Assembly (NCBI RefSeq): GCF_000237925.1
Contig: NC_031500.1
Span: forward strand, 13,293,753-13,357,752
Source of the DNA: Schistosoma mansoni
Lineage: Eukaryota > Platyhelminthes > Trematoda > Strigeidida > Schistosomatidae
Reading direction: 5' to 3'
DNA: 64,000 nt
Shown here: one piece after another, positions 33,430 to 48,500 of the stretch
How the letters are laid out: every line of letters starts with the position of its first letter
How positions within the stretch are numbered: the stretch's first letter is position 1
Position numbers and translations under genes: made by a program
Notes under the pieces: model-generated
Told to the model about the DNA's origin: nothing
Databases searched by the model: none
The model's input: the letters and a program-made list of their open reading frames with translations, nothing else

Positions 33430-33870
33430 TTCTCTTATCAGCTCTCTTGAAAGTATTATCAGTCTTGATGGGTTAGTGTCTGACGAAATCTCGGCATGGA
33501 TTTATAAAGCTTGATTGACCTTTGGCAATTTGCGTCTGCAACAAAAGGACGGACAATAGTTTGCTTTGTTGTACTCCGTGCGCGTGAAACATGGCTATCG
33601 AGAATAGAGGTTATTCTTAGGTTACTAGGATTCGATCACAGGCGTCTTCAAAACATCACTTGTGTATTTTGAGACTACCGAGTGAACAATGCCGATATCA
33701 GGCACCGGGTGAATATGACAGATCGATTGATGAGGTAGTGAATCGTCATCAACTGCGTTGGTTGGGATAAATGTTAAGTATGTCCAAACACCGTCTACGT
33801 TGATGGGCGATGTAGCGTTCTCTGATCTGGACCGTTTAATCATAACACGGAAATTATCGTATTGAGTCAT
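33430..33870 (+). pseudogene. SR2-like RTE LINE remnant
   Basis: A shattered frame with recognisable pieces: LDGLVSDEISAWI, then after frameshifts RLQNITCVF-like and SSTALVG-like segments, matching the C-terminal part of SR2-type RTE elements (LVSDEISARIQKA..CLRNIA..LHQLRWLGH). No intact domain remains. The minus-strand frame at 33625-33870 is a shadow. Confidence 0.6.
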
Positions 33871-36145
33871 ACATTCTCTCCTCTATAATCTGTTAGTCTG
33901 ATTTAGCAACTTAACGTTTCCTAAATACCTAACTAACTACGCGAGAAAAACCGGACTAAGGTTCGTGGGTGGCTATGTTGTTAAAACTGAGTGCGTATAG
34001 AAACCGTACATATCATATGATAATTGAATACTGGGAACTGAGTTACATGAGGGACGATTTATTCTAGACGCCTAACAAACAATAGGCCCTTGTATTTACA
34101 TTTCTTATTTGCCATTATGACAACACGTGGTCCGTCTGGTCATGTAGCAGCATAATATATATCTGGGTTTGTAGAATGAAAAACTTGAAAAATTAAGTCG
34201 TTTCATTTGTTCTAGAATCACTAGGCATTCTATATCAGTAGGACACAGTTATATTGATGTCTAACAACTTGAATTAGGATTAATCTATCAATTATTACTA
34301 TGCTTTGGTGAAGATATCTTGACAAATGTATACTATATTGATGAGTCAACCAGATTTAAGATGGCACCTTTTGAGTTGTTACGGAAAATTCAAAACCTAA
34401 TGGCTAGTAACTTATTGAAAGCTGCCAATATTTAATACTTAAATTATTAAAATATCTTTTATCCAATTGTACAGTAAATGCAATATGGTGCTTAAGTTAC
34501 GTTACAAAGAATAACTGATTATAATGCAGATTGTATGTGTGTTTGATGTGACTTAATGAGTAGTCAAGGATGCTTTTGTAGATTAAAAGTATTCTCCCAC
34601 CCTAACCTATAACGCTCTTAACCCAGTCTCATAACTCTACACTGACTTCCAATGCCAAATCCCAACCTTTTTCCGTTTACTATCATAAATAATCCAATAA
34701 TATGAATGTTCATTAATCATGTGAAAACTGTTTACTAAACGATTTTCACGTAACTACTGTTTTTCCATTGATTAATAAGTCCCTCAAAGTCCACGATATG
34801 AGATGTTTTTTTACAAATATTACATTATTACTATTATCTCGGATAGCTATTCTAACATTGTATTCATCATACATCCAAGACGTTCTACAATTTAAAACCC
34901 CATATCTCAATATAATTAATCAGTGTTGATTCTAAATAAAATATATGAAATATTGTAAAATTGTCAGTAGTGGACACCCACAACCCACCAGCAATCAAAA
35001 CTAGGAATGCAAACTATTGTATATTGACCCGATGAACTAAAGGTTAATCGTTCATCGCGAGATCTGAAAGTCCTAGCTTCAATCCCTGTCAGCGGTGTCA
35101 TGGATGTATACTGCTGAAGATTAACATACTACGAAAAAACAGCTGTACAGTGTCTCCTAATTTACAATTACTGTCCAAATAAAGTCAATGTTGTTGGGGA
35201 TGTCAAATCTCCAGAACTTACTTGGTAAATGGCTTAATTTTGTAATTTTATTTTGAAAATTTGAATTTCCTTGTTTTCGCGCCAAAGGTGCTCTTCTCAC
35301 CTTCAAGTCGTATTTCCCACTTGTAAAATATCTTAAATGCTATTGGTCCGTTGTATCTTTGAGTGCGCTATTTTGTAATCCTGCCCAAGGACATTTTATC
35401 GTTGTACATATATACGTTTGAGTTTTTCCCCTTATGATTTGCTTGTACTCAGCTGCTTACGGAATATATATTCCCCTACTTCGCCTTGGACTTCTTCTTC
35501 TAGTTAGCGGAGCCTGGGACGACGGATTAGATTAGCTTATCGTGTCACTGTGTCATTGTCCTTCGTTCGTTACCGAGAAAATCGACTTAGCTCAAGCATA
35601 TCAAATGTCATATTAACTATGCAAACTCAACATTCTTTACAAATCCCTTATACTCATATAAATCATATATTTCCTATAAAAAAAAGACCGAATCGACTGC
35701 ATTATGTTGACAACAATTCAGCATCGATATCACTAATACAACCAATGATAAAATCACACATACACACACAAAATGAAACAAATAAATATAGCGGTAAATA
35801 AGAAGAAAGGTAGGAAAAAAAGATCGTCTATTTTCAATAGTGAAATGTAATATTCTCAAAGGCATTAAAGAAAATGAGAGATATGAATTTTAGACGAAGG
35901 CTACATTAATAAACGTTTAGAATGGAACAAAAAGTAAAATGAATAAAATATATTAGAATGAATATTCAAAATTAATCAGTGAAAAAATAAACGTAAACCA
36001 CTTTTAAGCAATAACAATGACAGTAATGATGATGGTGATGATGGCGCTGATGGTGTTGAAGATGATACAGATAAAAAGTCACTTCCTAAAATTAATAAGA
36101 ATAGGTTCTTCTCTTTAAAATTATTCAAAAATTATTGGTGCTTCG
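33871..36145. other. Intergenic region between the two convergent genes
   Basis: Holds a decayed inverted-hammerhead body (about 35030-35180) and an LTR-like repeat (35192-35545, start TGTTGGGGATGTC) matching 25646-26000. 35546-36145 is probably 3' untranslated sequence of the minus-strand gene and includes a GATGATGGTGATGATGG run (36027-36060). No further gene recognised. Confidence 0.45.
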
Positions 36146-36507
36146 TTACATCTCATCTGATTCACAATGATCTGATAAGAAATTTAACAGTTTTGAAGCG
36201 ATCAAATACTCGAAAGTTGTCAATGAATCTGATCCAATACCATTTTCAATTTTCTCTGACGGTTGAGAAAGACTACTTGTTCTTGTGGTCTGAGGTAAAT
36301 TATTCTTGTAGTCACCCCACTGTTTGTGTTCGTTTGGAATAGTTGATGAATTTAATGATGATGACGACGGGGTTAAATTATCATGGGAATTGTGTCTTTC
36401 CTTAAGGAGTTCATGAAGAAATGTTTCAATATCATAACATTTGGCTAAATCGGCAAGACTGGGAAATCGTACAGCTAAGAAGTAGATTGTACGAAGTAAA
36501 TAGGTTG
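36146..36507 (-). CDS. DESI1: DeSI-like exon 10 and stop
   Basis: After ACATTTTAG, reads TYLLRTIYFLAVRFPSLADL, then a Ser/Thr/Asn-rich tail, ending SDHCESDEM and TAA (36148-36146). Phase matches exon 9. Confidence 0.82.
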
Positions 36508-39500
36508 CTAAAATGTTTCGTTTCAATGAATAAAAACAGAAAGAAATTTAAATTGAGAGAAATCAGGTTTTTAATAATTATAATAAGTGATTGATTACAA
36601 TAGGGATAGAAGTGACTGGTTCTAAGAGTATTAATCAAGTCTCAAAGTATATTAGGATATAAGACGTTTGGTAGACGATACTCGATAATGTGACCATATA
36701 ACACGAGCTGTCTGAAAATACTTATAGTAAGCTGTCATCAGAAGTGATGACATCAAGTGTAGTTCTTCAACACTCCTTACTTCCCCAATTCTATGGGAAA
36801 ATTTCTAGAACTACCGATTTGTTCCTGACTTTTCAGGGATTGATTTCCTATCAGATCAACTTATTGAATTAAAATATGTAGATGAGATAGTTTTGTTTGA
36901 TGAAGACGCTGACAAAATTCAGTCTTTTAATAGCCTTGAAAAACGATGCAAACATGCTTAGGATGTCCTTCTCGCCCCTTCTGAATGCAAAATACTGCTT
37001 TAGGACTGGTCTTCACCAACTATTAAATTGATTTTAGGGAATGAAGTGGCTAATTGTGTTGATAGATTCACTCATCTTTGAAAGCTCATCAACTCTAGAG
37101 GGCTGGTGACTGACTAAATCTCGACATGGATTCGTAAAACACCCTTAGCTTTTACCGACTTGTCACATGTAGTGTGTACGAGATATCTGTCTAGGATGAC
37201 TATATTGCATAACAGTTCGCTCTGCATTACACTATGGATGTGAAACAAAACAGCCTATAAAAGAAATACGTAGGGTATAAGTATCAAATCACAGGTTTCT
37301 TAGATGTACTGTTCGCCTTTGATAGAACAACCTGACGAATGAGTATACCTGTCCCAGTTTATAACTGTCAATAATATTTTATTAATTTTACAGTCTATTA
37401 TATCAAGTTAAAATAATATTCAATACTTAACTCATTCACTAGGTAATTGAATATGAACCACACTCTAGGTGTGATGATGGCTAGTTGCTACGGCACCGGG
37501 TTGCTCGGGACCGTGTTAGGTGGGGTGAGGACTCACATAGTGGTTGAAAGCTGAACGCCTTAACCATTAAGTTATAGGTCCCACTTCAAGTTACAATATG
37601 TGTTTAATTTTTAAAAAAAAACTAACCCAGCCGTACGAAAAAGCAGAAAATCGCCAACTTACTATCGATTGGATATTTAAATGATTTTTCACTTGTTACA
37701 GCTAGATGTAACAAATAACTTCCCAATTCTAACGCTTCATTTTCACTGAGCTTTAATAGTCGTCCGAATCGACATTGAAATGAAAAAAAAAGAAAACAGT
37801 AGAAACCAAATATTTAATTAATAATTTAGATAGAATGCAGGATAAATCGTGGAAATCGGTCTAGAGTATATGTCTGACCCACAAGGCAGTGAAGCGTCGT
37901 AAAGAGATGCAGTCCCATGGTAGCCACTGACCAACGTTCATACGCCGTTTGTTCCCTCAGGGTACTGAAGCGCATGTGCACCATTGGTTTAGAATGGGGG
38001 TTTTCCAAACTCCTCTAGGTGGACTTTCTGTGTCCATCTACCCGGTTAAAGCACCGGACATTCACTTTTCGTCCTCTCAATTTTGTAAACAACATTCCCG
38101 CCACGAGAAGGCAGTGATTAGGATTTCCCTGGTAGTGACTGTATACGCGTGGGCAAGTGAGAGCATTTCGCGAGGGAGATCTCACTTTCTCCACTCTTGA
38201 CCGTATCAAGGCTTTTGAGCTTTTTGCCCAACTTCAGAACAGGTTTAGGGAACTTAAATCTATGCCTTTATCTTACTTATCACACTTGGAATACTTCAAA
38301 TAAATCAGTGTACTCGAATTATCTTTTTTATTTATAATATCTGATATCGTAGTTGCTGATTAGAGACTTGGAAAGATATGGCTCAAAATCGTTTGCAATG
38401 GTACAAGTGTATCCATTCTTTGTCTTTCCCAAAACTCTGAGATCCTACCTACTGTTTTTCCTTTTATTTCACTAATGTATATTTTCTTTTTGAGTCGTAT
38501 CTTGTATGCTCAATATTTCCTATTACCTCTGATGCTGTTACTACCTCAACTATTCTGGGACTTGGCCTGATAACTTGAGCGGAAAGGAAAAGCTTGAATT
38601 TCCAAAAAAAATTATAAAAATTTTATGTTTACCGAGTGATTTCTAGGGATGAAGCATTCCCGACACTTGGATAGTTGCGTTTTTCAAAAATCTGTATCGT
38701 TCATTCAATTTTTGCTCACTACACTAGTTATATTATTGTTCTGACGTTATATATATATAACCCAAAGTACTCCGAAAGTCAATAAGTCTATTATAAAATA
38801 AGTATCAGAAAACGTAATCCTGCATATAGCTTCTAATGACAATTATTCAATCCATTGCAGTTCCGAAAACAATACAATGTACAGTTCCACAAAACTCCAT
38901 TTCTCTCAATAGTATAACCAATAGTATAACTAGTTCACAACTTTATAATACGAAAAGTAAAACAAATATTTAACAATAAAATTAGTAAGCGAACAAACAA
39001 AGACATGAACGAACAACAAAGAACAGATATATTGTGGATTGATTGAAGTCAGACTTGTACACCATTGGACCCTGACTAAGTGATCTATAGAGTAAGCGTT
39101 CGCACGTGAAAACGAAGGTTTAGTAACCAGTGACGGGCTAGTAGAGGTGCACTGAAGAGTCCCATATTAGGACAGAGCCTGATGTTGCCTAACTTAGATC
39201 GATTCGTGATCTTAATTCTCAAAAACAAACACAAAAACTCACCGTTGGATATAAGGAAATATTATGAGCCAACGCTAAGCCGACCAGTTTATGTTCTGGT
39301 AATAAATTTGGTAAATTACTAGGTGTTAGTACAGTTGGTGGTGTGGTAGCAGAACCCATCATCTCTTTGGATAAATGATTTTCAACATCATGATTCAAGA
39401 GAGTTAAACTAATCTGCATAATACTATTTATATCTAGCTTCATATCCTTATCACGCATAATTGTCCAGTTGAACGATAAACCTAAACAGTTGCAAAGCTG

Positions 39501-42500
39501 AAAAGAAACACAAACAGAGATAATAGTTTGAAAAAAAAGCAAGCAAAAGAACTTGACACCAAAAAAGAAAGATATTTAGTTTATACATTAAGGTTTGTAC
39601 TTTCCTCCGCATTACTAAAATAATTTAAATATTCGAGTTAATTTAGATGGTGGAAAAAATTTGTAGCTCAGGTGGATGACCTTGATGGGGTTTCATCCTC
39701 TGGACTGGATGTTTAGGTTTTGGGGCTTTTATTGTTCTACTGAACATTATCAGCACGAACTTAAGGTAGGAGTGAAGTATTTAAATTGCGCCATCTATGA
39801 TCCAAAGGTTGTCCTGTCGACCTCGATCTTGATTGGTTACCATTGACCTTTAATTGTGGCGGTCTGCCTGAATAACTGGGCTACCTGTCCCTGACATCTA
39901 GATATTCCAACAAGTTTTTTTTGTTTGTTTTAAAACATAATTATGTCTATTAATAGCATAACCTATCCAGTTGTGTTTATGAAACATTTACGACCTTTCG
40001 CTGTACAAGTTACAAAAAAGTACAATCAGAGACACCGTGGTGGTTGGCAATATCCATTGAAACGAATGAATATTATTCAGATGTCGATTCCTGAACTGCT
40101 AACATTTAACTGGTGATCAATCAATATTTAACGTCAGGATCGATTAAATCTGAAAAGGAAACTTGTTGAAATACATTGTGCTGAGAATTCTATATTGTAC
40201 CAAAAATATAATATTGAATAAAGCCATTATTAATAATGATAACCTGTCACCATCCACTTTATTTTGATTGTATCTCCTATTGATTTGATTCTTGTTCCTA
40301 TATCTGACCATGATTTTTCTGGTTGGTTGAGAGATTGGATAGATTGTAATGTGTTTTCTGACTGATTTGAGTTCCAAGCTTCTAAAAATTCTATGGTATT
40401 CGTAATATCCCTTCTATTCAGAATTTCGATATTTCTCCAGTTAAATGCGTGTCCATAGTTGTCCACATGCATTGATATACGCGAAAATATGCCATGGCCT
40501 TTGAACGATAACTGATGTTCGTGCAGGCGAAGATGAAAGGGGCGTCCACCTTATCTGATATACTGTTTTCCTCAACTGGAACGGTTTATTTAGTAAATGA
40601 TGTTCAGTTTTTATTCTTTTGCCTTTTCGCCCTTTGGTTTGCATAGGATTGATTAAAATGACTTCGCTGGTTTGTGCGCTACACCTATTCCAAACAGTTG
40701 CAATAATCTTGTAATTTCTGATGTCTTCTATACATATTAGGATGATCCGATTGTTGGTTTTTATACTTGAAAGCTCTACGACCAAGCCATCCAGCTCAGA
40801 GAACAAAAATCCACCAGAATTAGTTTAGGCACTTGGTTTACAGCCAAACGTGTTCCATGTTTCAACCCTAAATTACTTCAATTGTGGCGACCGAGTAGGA
40901 TATCACTAACCTTCATACAAAGTGTGATTCAAAGTCGATCATATATACCTACAATTCGTTAATGAGTACACACCACTTCGAATGTGAAACGTAATCTTTA
41001 AAAGTAGTGTACATTAGTAAGTTACTAGTATTTACAATAACGAAAGTAACCCATAGTATCATAGAAGAAATAAAGACAATTCAGCGATATGGTTCACTGA
41101 GGCTGTACAATCGTACTCGTAGTTAATTTACAAATAACAGTCTATTGAGAAAAAGAAGGATGATTCCGTCATATCATGTACCGAAGAATGTTGCTAATTA
41201 TTCGAGAATTGAAGAGAGATAAGATGAAATTAAATGTGAGAAAGCTCATTGTCGACTTGACGAGTATGAAGAGCATGAAGAATAAATTAAAAACGCAAAG
41301 GTGATAATAATGAATAACTAAAAATAAGAGACTGATCAATTGCAGTCCTAAACATTAACAGAAAGATTCAAACAAACAACAAAAAATGAATTTGAACTTC
41401 ACCCCACTGGACAGGCTAGTGGCTATCAGGACTCAGTAGCTAAGCGGATAGTTAAATGGCATCTGAAGTGAACGGTGCTTGGTTTGAGTCCCAGAGTGAA
41501 CATCAACTCTGAGATGCAGGTATTCCGGCTGACGAGTTCCGGATCCCACTGCTAGCCACCATCCATCTTTGCTTATAAAGTTAAGATTAAAAACATTATA
41601 AGGATGTAATAAAATCCAATAACCGTTTGTGAAATGGTGGCTTGCACACACCTCTTTTGCAGAGTTTAGGTTTGAAAAGATGGATGGTTGCTAGCACCTT
41701 TTCAGTGCATAAATTATTAATTTGTGCTCCGTTTGAGACAAATCTTCTGATTGTACAGATGATTTTAAAGGACTTATCAGGTGAGCACATCTGACCAGAG
41801 TTCATAATATTTTCTAGTATTGAACTGTTCACTGATTTGCATTCACCTTTCGAAAGTCGTGCGTGATAACGTTCGGAGACGCTTTTAGAAAGCGTTTGCT
41901 TTGTGCGACCTATGTAACCTGCTTCATAAGACCAAGCGAATCTATAAATATACGTTGATATGGCCCAATGAGAGGATTTGTTTTTGACACATTCACGAAT
42001 AATGAGGCAGTTGGAAAGGACGACGCGAAGCTTGAACGTATATAAACATTTTCCTTAAGGACTTCGTTAGACAATTTTCACAGCAGTATCACCCTTGAAC
42101 TTAATGTTCACGAAGTTTTCTTAGGAATCACATGAGGTCTTTCAGATTTTAATTTACCTTTCATGTTTCGCTCATGAAACCTGGGCCGTTTTTGAGAAAT
42201 ATCTATCAGAGTTTAGATAGTTCCTCATCCATTGTATCTTCCGAGCATACTTAATCAATAGCGTCTTCAAAACATTGCTTCCGTAAGTCAAGACCATCAA
42301 GTGAGTAATGTTGAGGTTAGAAGTAGTGTACTAGACCAAAATTGTCAGTTAGCTGATGAGATTGTAAATCTTTACCGAATGTGAGGCGGTCGTGACATGT
42401 ATCACTCATCCATAACAACATCTTAACTGTAGGTTATTGGAATAGTAAGGGCGTTATCCCATCAAGTCATCGACTGTTGAATTGAACTATGTTGGTGAGC

Positions 42501-45500
42501 ACAAACTATTTGGATGTAGTTCACTTGATTATTGTAACCAATGGTTAAAAGTATCACACAAAACGATTCAAAATCGGTCTCAACGGTACAAACACAATTA
42601 TTCCCCCTACTCCGTTAGACCCTAAGCTAAAACATTATATTGCCACTACTCCACGAATTCATTCTTTCTACTTGAAACATGTGTTTTATCTTAAACGACC
42701 TCCTATCGTCATTGATACTATTACTCCTATTAATTCGGTATTTACCTTGATAATTTCATCTTCTGTGTTCATGATGTGGTATAGAAACATGAGCCAATTC
42801 ATATGTCTAGAGTTCGATGTTGCTCACAACCGATTAACGGTTTTAAAGGAGTGATTAATCTCACTAATTAATACTAGACGCTATATTATCAAAGTGATAT
42901 TCAACACAAAGAATCGTAATACTATAGTTAATACTATAATTAACTAGTTCGTTTTTTTCGCACTGATAAAGTGTATACTTTAATGTGTTGATCATAACGC
43001 TTGCTAGTGTGTAACACAACCTACTACCACTTGCTAAAATTAAAGTTCCATATTTCACAAATAACGAAAAGAGATCATATCTACTTATGTATACTCATTT
43101 CATAATCAATATATATATAAATATATGGCAATTGTCAGAGTATGCACACCTATAGTGATTTTAGCTGAAAGTCTACTACAAATATTTCCTTTATACCCTA
43201 ATTGCAAAATTAAATAATGAATAAAGCGATTTCTTCTTAGATTGACAAAATTCATTGAGGTACGTAATAGGGGAGGGGGGAAAAAATTAAAAGACACCCT
43301 GATATTTGGTTAAAAACATTAAATAATATAAAGAAAATTTGTCAGCTTAGAACAAAAAATACGTACTAATTTGGCACGAGATGCTTCAATATCGTAGAAT
43401 TCACTTGGTTTTACATAAGGTATTTTAACTGTACTTAATTTGTGCAATGGACGTCTTGGATCAGTGAACAAACTCATCAATATATTAGGATCTTTCCATA
43501 TAGCTAAACGAAATAATTCACATGCTGCTCGACATTGATCACTTGTAATTAATTCATCTAATGCTGTTTTTTTTGTAAAAAAAATAACAATAGGACAAGA
43601 TAATAATAACGTAATTTATTCAGAGCTATCAGCATAAACGTTTGAGGTGACTAATTTCTGTAATTCGAATGACAAGAAGCGAATAGTGGAGTCCAAACGT
43701 GTCGAGTGGGTGGCAGTTGCAATACAATATTGTTATTTGATTAAAGTTAGACACAACATTGGATCTCAGATCAGTGATCTAAGCGTTCAGCGTTCGCATG
43801 CGAGATTGAAGGACCCGAGTTTCATTTCACATTGTGGGGTCGTAGATTTACATTACGACTGATAAGTACAACTGTTTTTCGTAATTATTCATTTGTTTGT
43901 GCTCATCCCACTGCTTACAAATGATTCGTCAGTGAGTAGTTACCAGAGTCATGTACGTCGAGTCTTTTTTCAGTGCTAATCGATTTCTATCGATCAGATA
44001 ACACTGAATCGAATCCGACTGAGAGCATCAATTTCCTCAAGATTACAGGTACACCTTGTTGACAATGGTTAAATAATAACTTAAATCCAGGGTTTCGTAT
44101 CGTCTCATTTCTGTTTGATATGTGTGACTCACGTTTCCTTTTTCGATTAAACTACACTTACTCCATATTCTTATAACAATTACAGTAATTTACCATTCAG
44201 AAATAAAAAATTGAAGACTAAATTTTACTTATTCTGGTTGTGGTTATTTTAAGTCCAAACATTTGACTTGTCAGTATAACAAAATATTTATGAAAAACAT
44301 ACGTGCAGGAGAAATAAATCAGAAAAATGTGTATCGCAAACAATTCCTAAGGTTAGATAAAAACAATGATAAAGTTATCCCTAATGAGTAAACAAGGTGA
44401 AGACTTAGTGATGGATAGAGAACCACACTCCTCTTATTTCATTGAAGAGAGTTTGTTGTTAACTCTGAATTCAGTTGCTACACAGATACAGTTAGGCATA
44501 TGTGAGTGATTCAATAATAGTGCCTAGATAATAAATGATGGGTGATAGCACAGAATGAAACTGGAAAATGCTCGTTAGCAGTGTCTCAACTAAGAGGTCG
44601 GAAGGTCTTGAGTTGCGTTGAAACATCTGAAAGATTCACAGAACTATGTAGTGATTACTTATTGGGAAGTAAAACGATAGTTAAGAAATTCAACTTTCAG
44701 CCACTAAGTGACAGGTTCGAACCCTGCCCCACCTACTTCAGTCTAGGCAAGAGGATAGCATTACTAGCCTTCACAGTCAGAACGTGGCTTAAAGTCAAGT
44801 AGTACACGAATATGCACATGGTAAATAGGTTTTATGTTAGGTTTTTTACTCGTGAGATAACATTTCTTAGAAATATATTTCAAAGTGATGAAAACCAACA
44901 ACTCCCGTAGTTCTCTCCTTAAGACAAAACAATTAATCAGAATTAGTGATGTATATTAGGAAAGCGTTCAATGTTACAAAAAACTGCTTAACAAAATGGT
45001 AAACATTTCGAGTGTTGAAAAACGGACTGACAATCGTAGACTTTAAATACTCATGAAAATTCATGCAAAGTTTTAAAATTGTACTGATTGAAAATATACA
45101 TAAAACGGATAAAGTAAGATAATTAAAAACCTTTCAGATCATTATTTTACAGATGCTTCTTAAGAAACAATATTACGGTTACGGTTCTAACTGATACGTT
45201 AAATTCAAAACGATTTTAAGTCATGTCATTGGAAGTCTCTAACCACTAGTTACGATAATCACGTGGACCCCAACCAGATAGTCTAGAAGTATTAACATGT
45301 CTCACTTCAATTATCAGTAACTTTATGAACTGATACTGTGTTTTGGTTCGACCGCCCCTAGCTTTCTTCCAGCCTGCTCTTACACCAAACACTACCGCCC
45401 GTAGAGGTAGCGGTGGCTGAGCATACGTAACACATGTCACAACTACCCCAGTTGATGAAGATATACTACCTCATCAACCGATTTTCCATCTTTCCTTAGT

Positions 45501-48500
45501 ACTCTATTCCTAGCCCAGACGTTGATTATTCCAAGGTTTCAATATACACGAACAATGTTTCGTAGACACTAGTAACTTACGTATATTCTCTACTCTTAAT
45601 GGCCACATTTTACATCCATAAAGTAGAACGAGGCAAACTGCAGCGCAGTAGACTCACCCTTAGATTAGAAGACAAATATCTCGCCTATGCCATAGGTGAA
45701 GTAAGTTGGCAAAAGCCGATCGAGCCTTCTGAATCCGTGCCGTGTGATAAGTCTTTTCAAATTATAAAAACTATAAAAATTACAGACTTAAAAAAACAGC
45801 ACCTAGAATAAAGCAGTACAACAGGTCTGAACGAATCAGATAAGTATTGGTGCCAATTCAATTTACAAGAATCAGTTCTGGAAGTTTATATGTATCAAAA
45901 ACATCCCACATTAGCTATCCTTCATGACCTGGAAAAGTGATTCTCTCCTTCAAAATGAGGACAAACAGCATATCATGACACTGAAAATTATCAAGTCGAA
46001 CCTACTAATCTAAACATTTTACTGACAAAATACCATAAACTAGGAATTACATATAACGTTATAGAAATAAGGTATACAAATAAACACATACCAAGTAAAG
46101 GTGAACATGCTTCAGCATATTTCACTTCCATGTTTTCATGAAGTAGAACTTCCGATAACTCTGAAGCCAAAGTTGGCAAACTTGAATTTTCCTCAGCTGG
46201 CCATAACAAATATATACGATGAGGAAGAAGTTCTGAGGATAAAGGTTCCTGAAAGGATATATACTTACATACATGAACACAGATATGATAAACAGGGACG
46301 ACTATTTCAGTATTATCACTAATCAAAGTTCATTGTTTACTTAATCACTGTTGAAATTAACACGTAAGTAAGCGAACAAATATTACAGTTTACAATTAAT
46401 TTCTCATATGGTCAAATTAAGGAACTTGATTACGTTAATCAGAACTCAAGATCAACTGCATTCGTTAACTCAAAGTTATTGGACACGTGCTGTGATCCAA
46501 TATGTCACCGAAGGCAGTATTAGGCACAGATATTCAAGTTTTTTGAAAACTTAGTACCGAGATATAAACTATTGTATGAAATGGTAACTAAATGTCATAA
46601 AACGGTTTACATATATTGCTGATAAATAACCCTCTTAACATTAAGATATTTATCCTACTGGTTTTTCGTTTATGTAAGTCTCATTGAAGAATCGATGACT
46701 CTTGGATGACTTTGTTCATTCAACTAATTATTAATGTATCTGATTTTCAACTTTGAGACACTTCCATGTAATAATGAGTAAATATTTACTATATATAAAC
46801 TGTTGAATAATTACATCTTATGTAAGGACTACATGTGAACCAACTATTTCAACAATGAGAGTATATAGCGCCTAAAAACAATCCAGAAAAAAAAATCAAA
46901 ATCTTGTCTATAGTTAGACCTGTAAAAACCAAAGGATTTGCACATAGATCGGTATAGGACATAAAAAAATATTGGTAACGATGTAAAACTTCCATGTACT
47001 GAGCTATGGGCTTGATGTTTTGCGCAAAACTACGGCACTTGGGACATTCTTTAGGCGATAAACTACTTATGTTGAAACTTCCTATGTGATAATATTATTC
47101 CGTAAGTTTGTTGTTTAGCAAGTCTGATTATATTTGATTGAAATTGAAAATATCTATATAAAATGTGAATATGGTCTTTGCATGAAGACTACGGACCAAA
47201 GGTTTCTAATTTCTTAGTTAGACCACCATTGAAAACTAGGAAGCACTGGACAGTTGTTTCATTCTAGCATGATACTCAGAGGTGAGCTTCCACGACCCTG
47301 ACACAGAGAACGAAGTCCGTGACCTTTGGTCTCGTGAACTAACGCTCATCGACTTTTCATGAAATAATAAACATAATACAAACTGTATGATATATTGATT
47401 ACCAACAAGGTCTAAATAAACCGTTGGTCCATTGGTTTTTATCTGTGACTGTTTCTATTGAAGATGGTGGCCTGCCTAAAGATAAAGTACTTGAATGCCC
47501 GTACCTCCAGTGACAGAAAGCCTAACTCTCTCTATCCGTCATGAGAGAATAATAATGGAAATCCTGGTTTACCAAGAGAAATATCTTACTGACATCACGC
47601 TCCAATGTACATAGTAGTTTAAGTTCGCACCCGGCTTTTAACCGGCAAGTCCCATGTTCAAACTTTCACCATCACTCCTTCCGTTTCAGCAATCAGGTAG
47701 TATCACAACCGCCCACACGCATATACAAATGATATACGTCAAGGCTAAGTGTATAAAAGTTTTAATTCGATAAATGAGATTGATAATCAACTTTGAAAAT
47801 CAACCTTAAAACAGTCTCGTTCATAAACTTAGCTAGTTTACTACAATTAAAGGAAGAAAATACTTGAAAAAAAGCCCAGAAAAATTGATCACAAAACACT
47901 TACATCAAAAAATATTGGCCGAAAAGATTTAACAATATCAGCGTATGTATGTTTATCTTTATTAGCTATAAATAATATTTTTTTTTAAATTTCAGTTATC
48001 ATAATAATGAAACATAACACATACATGGAGTTTCTTTAATGCTATTCAAATGTGTTTTGGAATTGATTCCAACTGACAGAACATTCAAAGCTGAACCTAA
48101 TGAAGCTCCAAATGATGTAGACAAAACTTCATTAGGTAAGTCCAATATATACGATGGAATATGTTGTCCAGTTAAGTGAAATATAAAGTGTTCACTGAAA
48201 CTATTACAATTATGCTTAAAAAGCGAGTAATCTCCTGGTCTGAAAAAAACGGATGAAGTAATAATAATTATATCCCTTTGAAAATTCAGGATCAATTTAC
48301 TGAAACGACACACGTATTAATAACATGAACTGAAGCCATGAATGTAAACCAATGGATATCAATTCAGTACTCGAAAGTTTAGACGCCCCCGACCCCCATG
48401 TAATGTTTAAAGGTCCTGGATTCGACCGCGCGTTGACTCATGGACGAATATTTTGGAGGAGTCCCTCTGTTATAATTTACGACTAATCCTACAGTAACTA

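Noticed and set aside
36830-37370. A host gene exon on the plus strand with YVDEIVLF
   Set aside because: It is the RT active-site region of an SR2-like LINE with many stops.
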